Of a stretch of DNA of 64,000 nucleotides, positions 59,723 to 64,000 are shown one piece after another. A model generated the notes under the pieces. The model saw only the letters and a list, made by a program, of their open reading frames with translations, made no database searches and was not told the DNA's origin. Location of the stretch: contig JALLLT010000037.1 in the NCBI GenBank assembly GCA_025266875.1, positions 124,001-188,000 of the forward strand, read 5' to 3'. The translations under genes and the position numbers were made by a program. This DNA is from Fennellomyces sp. T-0311 (lineage: Eukaryota > Mucoromycota > Mucoromycetes > Mucorales > Lichtheimiaceae). How positions within the stretch are numbered: position 1 is the stretch's first letter; each line of letters starts with the position of its first letter.

Positions 59723-61624
59723 CTACAGGTAAATCTGCTCTACAATATCATCATCACTCCATGTATCACTCAGTCCCGCTGATGATGGACTTGAAAACGT
59801 TGGCTTCACGGGGATGCGCTGAAGGCGACGATTACGAAACATGGACCGTCGACTTTCGATATCTCTGTATGTCAAATCATTCGAAATACCAGATTTCGAA
59901 AAGACGTACTGTAAAAGGAGAGCGTTTAGAGTTTTTGGAGAGAGCAATGATAATGTATATGTTACCTGCATAAATTCGTGACAATCTAATAGACGCTTGG
60001 GTATATTCTGAAGGAGTTGGAGTGCATCTGTAGGATCTTCAGCTGCACATATTGATTCCTCGCTCAACTTGATGATTGCCAGTGCCACCCGAAAGAGGAC
60101 CTTGTATCCTTCACTATATAACCTGCTTTATGAGACGAGACCCTTTTTTTAAGATAGCACACTTACACAAAGACACAATCCCATACACGAGCGACAGTTT
60201 CAATGGGTAATATGTTTAAAAACAGCGTCAGGAACCAGTGGTTGGTGACAAGTGTTACTGGTGGTAAGTCTTGCACGCACTCCCAAAAGCAGCGTTTGTT
60301 GCTGAGCTTGTTCCAGACAGCGGGCATCTTTTCATAGACGAGCTGCATGAGCACCGTTTGATCGATGGCGGATCCGTCCATGGAATCATCAAACATATTC
60401 TCGGGATAGATATCGTTCACGGTTGTTTCCAGAATCCAAAATGCTTCTTCTTCATCTTCGACGGACAGCAAGAAGAACCCTGCCAAAAAGTTGAGTGATT
60501 GGCAGTATCCGATGTTCGGTGAATGGACGCTGAAGGCAAGCAACACACGCTGAAGGGCGCATAGTCTTGGGTTAGACTCCGGTATCATGGCAACTGTCCC
60601 GTCAGGCTGTGGAACGGCGCATGAGAAGTAGGTGTTGTCCGGAAATGTACGATGCAGATCTGTTATTGCATGCAGCGATGAGTTTAGGGATGCCCCTGAA
60701 TGGATTTTATCTTCTTACCTCGATAAATAACTTCTGCGTGTGGGTTAGATTTGCCCATTTCTGTCGCTTTTTCCAAAAGTATCTTGTATTCATTGGGATG
60801 CGCATCCATTTTAGCTTTGGCGCCGCTGTAATGCATCCAGGCCTGAACATGATCGTCAATTAATGTTACACAATGCATGCTTTTTCCTTCTTACTTTGCC
60901 TCGCAAGTGCCGAGGGACGCCTTTACGTGCATAGCGCTTCACTAGAGACCATTAATTAGTACAAAGAATAAGTAAGATGAGAGAAATGCGTACGTTTAGA
61001 GCTAAAGGGAGGCAACTCGCCACCATATTCTGTCAGAAGTTGGTTCCATTTACAAGATTGATGGTTGAGAATTTTTCGGTAGTCACGATCGAATCGGTAA
61101 AGTGTTTCGACATTCACCCATTGCGTTGGTCGTTTGAAACCGTAATAGTCGCTAAAAAAAATGGTTGTGTCAGTCAGAAGCAGGCCAAATGGTATAAAAA
61201 TAGTTCCTTACCGCTTGTTTGAATCCAACAATGAAGCCATGCTTTCGTTGTCTTGGTCATGATACACTGAGTCATGTTTAGCTACTCGGTGCTTCTTGGG
61301 TTTGAGTAAAGGAGAGTTGAATCGATCTGAGGCGGTAAAGAAGGAACGGGAGGAGGAGGTTTCTGAAGTGACAGAAGACGACGACGAGTTTGTGAAACTC
61401 GAGATCGAACTGCTGTATCCAGACGAGAAAAATGGGGGATAAGGCAAATATTCGTCGCCAAACTGCGTGGTATCATGGGTAAGGAAATGGACGGAGCTAT
61501 TGTACAGTTCACACATAGTTTGTTCATCGGTTATCTCGATGCTATCGATTGGAGGAGGCTGCTTTTTCGACGAAGCTGAAAGGTTTTCGATGGCCTCGAG
61601 GAAGTTTCGTTGATCAATGACCAT
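59723..61624 (-). CDS. TBC-domain Rab GTPase-activating protein
   Basis: Seven exons encode about 522 aa: 61212-61624, 60994-61151, 60895-60941, 60719-60842, 60167-60659, 59966-60113, 59723-59908. The first 140 residues are disordered and Ser-rich. The TBC domain, about residues 175-430, starts with KRYARKGVPRHLRGKAWMHY. Both catalytic fingers are present: Arg in VIYRDLHRTFPDN (about residue 251, motif joined across an intron) and Gln in IGYCQSLNFLAG (about 301). Later motifs include CFWECVQDLPPVTLVTNHWF and ARVWDCVFVEGYKVLFRVAL. It should stimulate GTP hydrolysis by a Rab, controlling a trafficking step; the Rab partner is unknown. An upstream in-frame methionine (61714) exists, but MVIDQRNF gives a more normal start. 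Confidence 0.92.
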
Positions 61625-63811
61625 ACTATTAGAGTTCTTTTTTTTTAATATGAAGGACTGGAAGGGGGTGGTATAGAATATAAGAAAAAGTGTAAGAAAA
61701 TGAGAAGAAACCAAAATGTTCTCGAGTTCGAAAAGATATATAAGCTCTCTGCCAGAAAATTGGCAGTGATAGTAAGTAGGGAGGCAAAAAAAAAGATGAT
61801 GTGCACGACATACCGCGCCTCCTTAATCGTGCAAGTGCCCAACCACAAGTACTGTGGCAAAGCACTTTTTTCCTCGGACATCTCATCAATGCTGCAGCTC
61901 ACTAGCACGCTAGTTTTTCCTGACCGAGTACATTAGAATATAAACCAAGATCCTGCTGTGAAACACGCTTCTATGGCATCATATGCTGCAAGTTGATCCT
62001 AGTTTAAGGATTGAAAAAAAAAAGATATCAGCCTTAGGAACTCTATCACCGAATATGCTTTCCGCTCGGACAATTCTACTATATCCTATTTGCCTCTCTT
62101 TATCTATTTATATAATTAGAAACTAATTACAATGTACATGAAATTTAGCAATGATGACAAAGGCTCTTTCTAGTGCGTCTAGCCACCTTTGATTATCCGA
62201 ACCGACGAAGCTTTATACTGCTTCTCCTGTAGTAGCGTCTCCTTCGGTCAGCTTCATCGGTTACGGCCCTTTTTAATTTTGAAACGAACCGAGCGAAGCT
62301 AACTTTGCAATGTGCACCACAGAAGCATGTATAGAGAAAGGTCCCCTGGGCAGATTACTTTGACAGCGACTTGGATGCTGCGCTCCTTTTTCCTTGTGGT
62401 GAGCCCCTGGCGGAGAACCTGAAGTACGGCTCATATCGCTAAAAGGACGTCCATAATGATTGCATTCCGATTACTGCTATTAAAGTACTGAAACATTCCC
62501 AGTATCCCATCCCTTGAATATTAAAAATCTTTTACTTTCTAAAACCTCTTGAGCAGTATAGCTATTTGATCTTTTTACATACCTTTGTGCATTGACATGT
62601 GCACCAGTGTTAGCGTTTTCTTCGTTAAGGGCACAATCACGGGGAGTCACACCATGTGCAGTGGTTCTTCAAAAAAAAGTGACGACCCTAGCGCTGGAGG
62701 TGCAAGGGTGTTTTCGTAAGACCACGAAAAAAGGAGTGTGCAGAGCAGTAAAGTCAGAACAAACGCATGTACTGTTACAGACTTGTGCGGCAAAGGCAAT
62801 CCCAGCTACATTAGCCTGAAATCAATACCCAATGGTTTTATTGGGATAATAACTATCATTAACAATCAGGAAACCTTGTAGATATTGTCGCAGATATTTA
62901 TAAACACGTACATCTACGAGATCGGAACATGAATTAGTTCATCCTCTCTGCACCTCGCTTTTTGTGCAAACCCTATTGTTTCAAGTTTTGATCGTTATAT
63001 CTTGGAAAGATGCATGCCTTCGAGATAAGATCATTATGATTACCGTAAAGATCAGTGCACGTAGAATCGATCTATCCAAACATGGAGACAATGTGGCGGC
63101 TACTTGAGAATGTGCATTTCTAAGTTGCTGAAGAACTTTGAGCCTGGAACCTTCTATTTGCGAATGGTATTAACTTTACTGGGCAATGTAACTCCTGAAA
63201 CTTTTTTTCCGCTTGACATACCATTCCATTTTTTAGCAATAACGGCAATTCTACACGTCTAACATGAGCTGTTAGTAAAGCGCCTGTACACAGTACTTGC
63301 GTTGAAGAATTTAGGATCAACTAATTTAAAGATCTCTTTTACTTGTTACTATTACCGTACATAAATCATGTTCGCTATCCTTACATAAATTTTTTTTATA
63401 AAATAAATATTCGTAACTACGTAGCGTTAAATTTCTCTCTCTATGATGCGTCAAGGGTAGACATTCTACCATCAGATCACGTACATTTGACAAGCAGACG
63501 TGATTATAATCACATTTAGGATTCGGCCGCTTCAAGCTGTAAACGTGTACATTCGGCTTTCTTGTCATGGATACCTTGAGTGTACATCCAAGGATTTGGT
63601 GACAGTCTTAGGCCACCTTAAGGATCGCTCTTCAGGGACTCAGTAGTACTAGGAAAATGATGTGCGCTTGCATAATATTCAGGTACCATACCCCGGTCGG
63701 TACAACCTGGCACGTTAGTACTTTTGCCTATAAGTGTTGTCATAGTCTTTGCATGATTAATTCTGGCCTAAACTTGTCAGCTTCTTTGATATAAAAGATC
63801 GGTCAAGGGTT
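61625..63811. other. Gene-poor right end
   Basis: About 2.2 kb upstream of the TBC gene. An open frame at 62592-62819 has no recognisable product. A TATA-like GATATAAAAGATC lies at 63788-63800. Confidence 0.5.
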
Positions 63812-63916
63812 ATGCAACTGTATGACAAGCTATTTGAATTTTTGGTCTGTACATTTACCTTTGCAGAACTTTTTAGTAATTATACGGAAACAGAAATCTG
63901 CCAGAGTATCCAAGCA
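63812..63916 (+). CDS. Possible first exon of a gene leaving the window
   Basis: From an ATG at 63812 the frame runs 35 codons (MQLYDKLFEFLVCTFTFAEL, then ETEICQSIQA) to a consensus GTAAGT donor at 63917. A GATATAAAAG TATA-like box lies about 20 bp upstream. A CTAAT follows soon after the donor, and a possible acceptor (TATCAG) lies at 63982-63987. The product is unknown and too short to identify. It may be chance. Confidence 0.3.
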
Positions 63917-64000
63917 GTAAGTGACTAATATGTTAGCTCATGCACTCATTTTGGTCCGAAACTTCTTTTACCATATTCGAATATCAGAATCAATTTATAT

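Noticed and set aside
62592..62819. 75-codon open frame near the right end
   Set aside because: No recognisable motif and no flanking splice pattern.

Overview
The window looks like a piece of a Mucorales (Mucoromycota) nuclear genome. It carries about 25 spliced protein genes on both strands. Most introns are short (roughly 45-90 nt) with GTAAGT-like donors and CTAAC/CTAAT-like branch sites close to the acceptor. It also holds members of an expanded mucoromycete family with a PD-(D/E)XK-nuclease-like signature, AT-rich intergenic DNA and a zone of decayed genes. I built every exon model by hand, checking that reading frame, splice sites and family motifs agree across junctions. No database search was run.

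Layout. 1-4.3 kb is gene-poor. 4.3-6.3 kb holds the first intact copy of the PD-(D/E)XK-like family. 7.4-8.4 kb holds a tiny three-exon membrane protein gene converging on a coactosin gene. 10.3-11.4 kb has two mitochondrial genes in tandem (COX14-like, then DUF1279/FAM210-like). 11.4-18.2 kb is a minus-strand run: MFS transporter, F-box protein, sphingoid long-chain-base kinase, Snf7/Vps32. 18.8-27.3 kb is a plus-strand run: thioredoxin-fold small protein, an 18-exon bifunctional alpha-aminoadipic semialdehyde synthase, a secreted trypsin with a GPI-like tail, and a Ser-rich protein of unknown function. TOM22 and DAHP synthase diverge at 28 kb, with a perfect Gcn4/CPC1-type TGACTCA site on the DAHP synthase side. 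31.5-38.7 kb is another minus-strand run: lysine methyltransferase, PhoD-like phosphatase, eIF3b.

38.7-48 kb is a relic zone. It has a C-terminal fragment, one intact gene and one decayed copy of the same PD-(D/E)XK-like family, a decayed trihelix/Myb-like gene and a truncated tRNA-like sequence. 48.7-61.6 kb returns to ordinary genes: a NEPRO-like nucleolar protein, a RasGEF, an ornithine decarboxylase antizyme whose two reading frames need a +1 shift, a seven-helix membrane protein and a TBC Rab-GAP. The right end is gene-poor and may hold the first exon of a gene that runs off the window.

Most genes are core housekeeping functions: translation initiation, mitochondrial import and respiratory assembly, ESCRT and Rab/Ras trafficking, sphingolipid and amino-acid metabolism, and polyamine control. 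The points most worth checking are the PD-(D/E)XK-like paralogues and their decayed relatives, the antizyme recoding site, and the animal/plant-style bifunctional lysine-degrading enzyme in a fungus.
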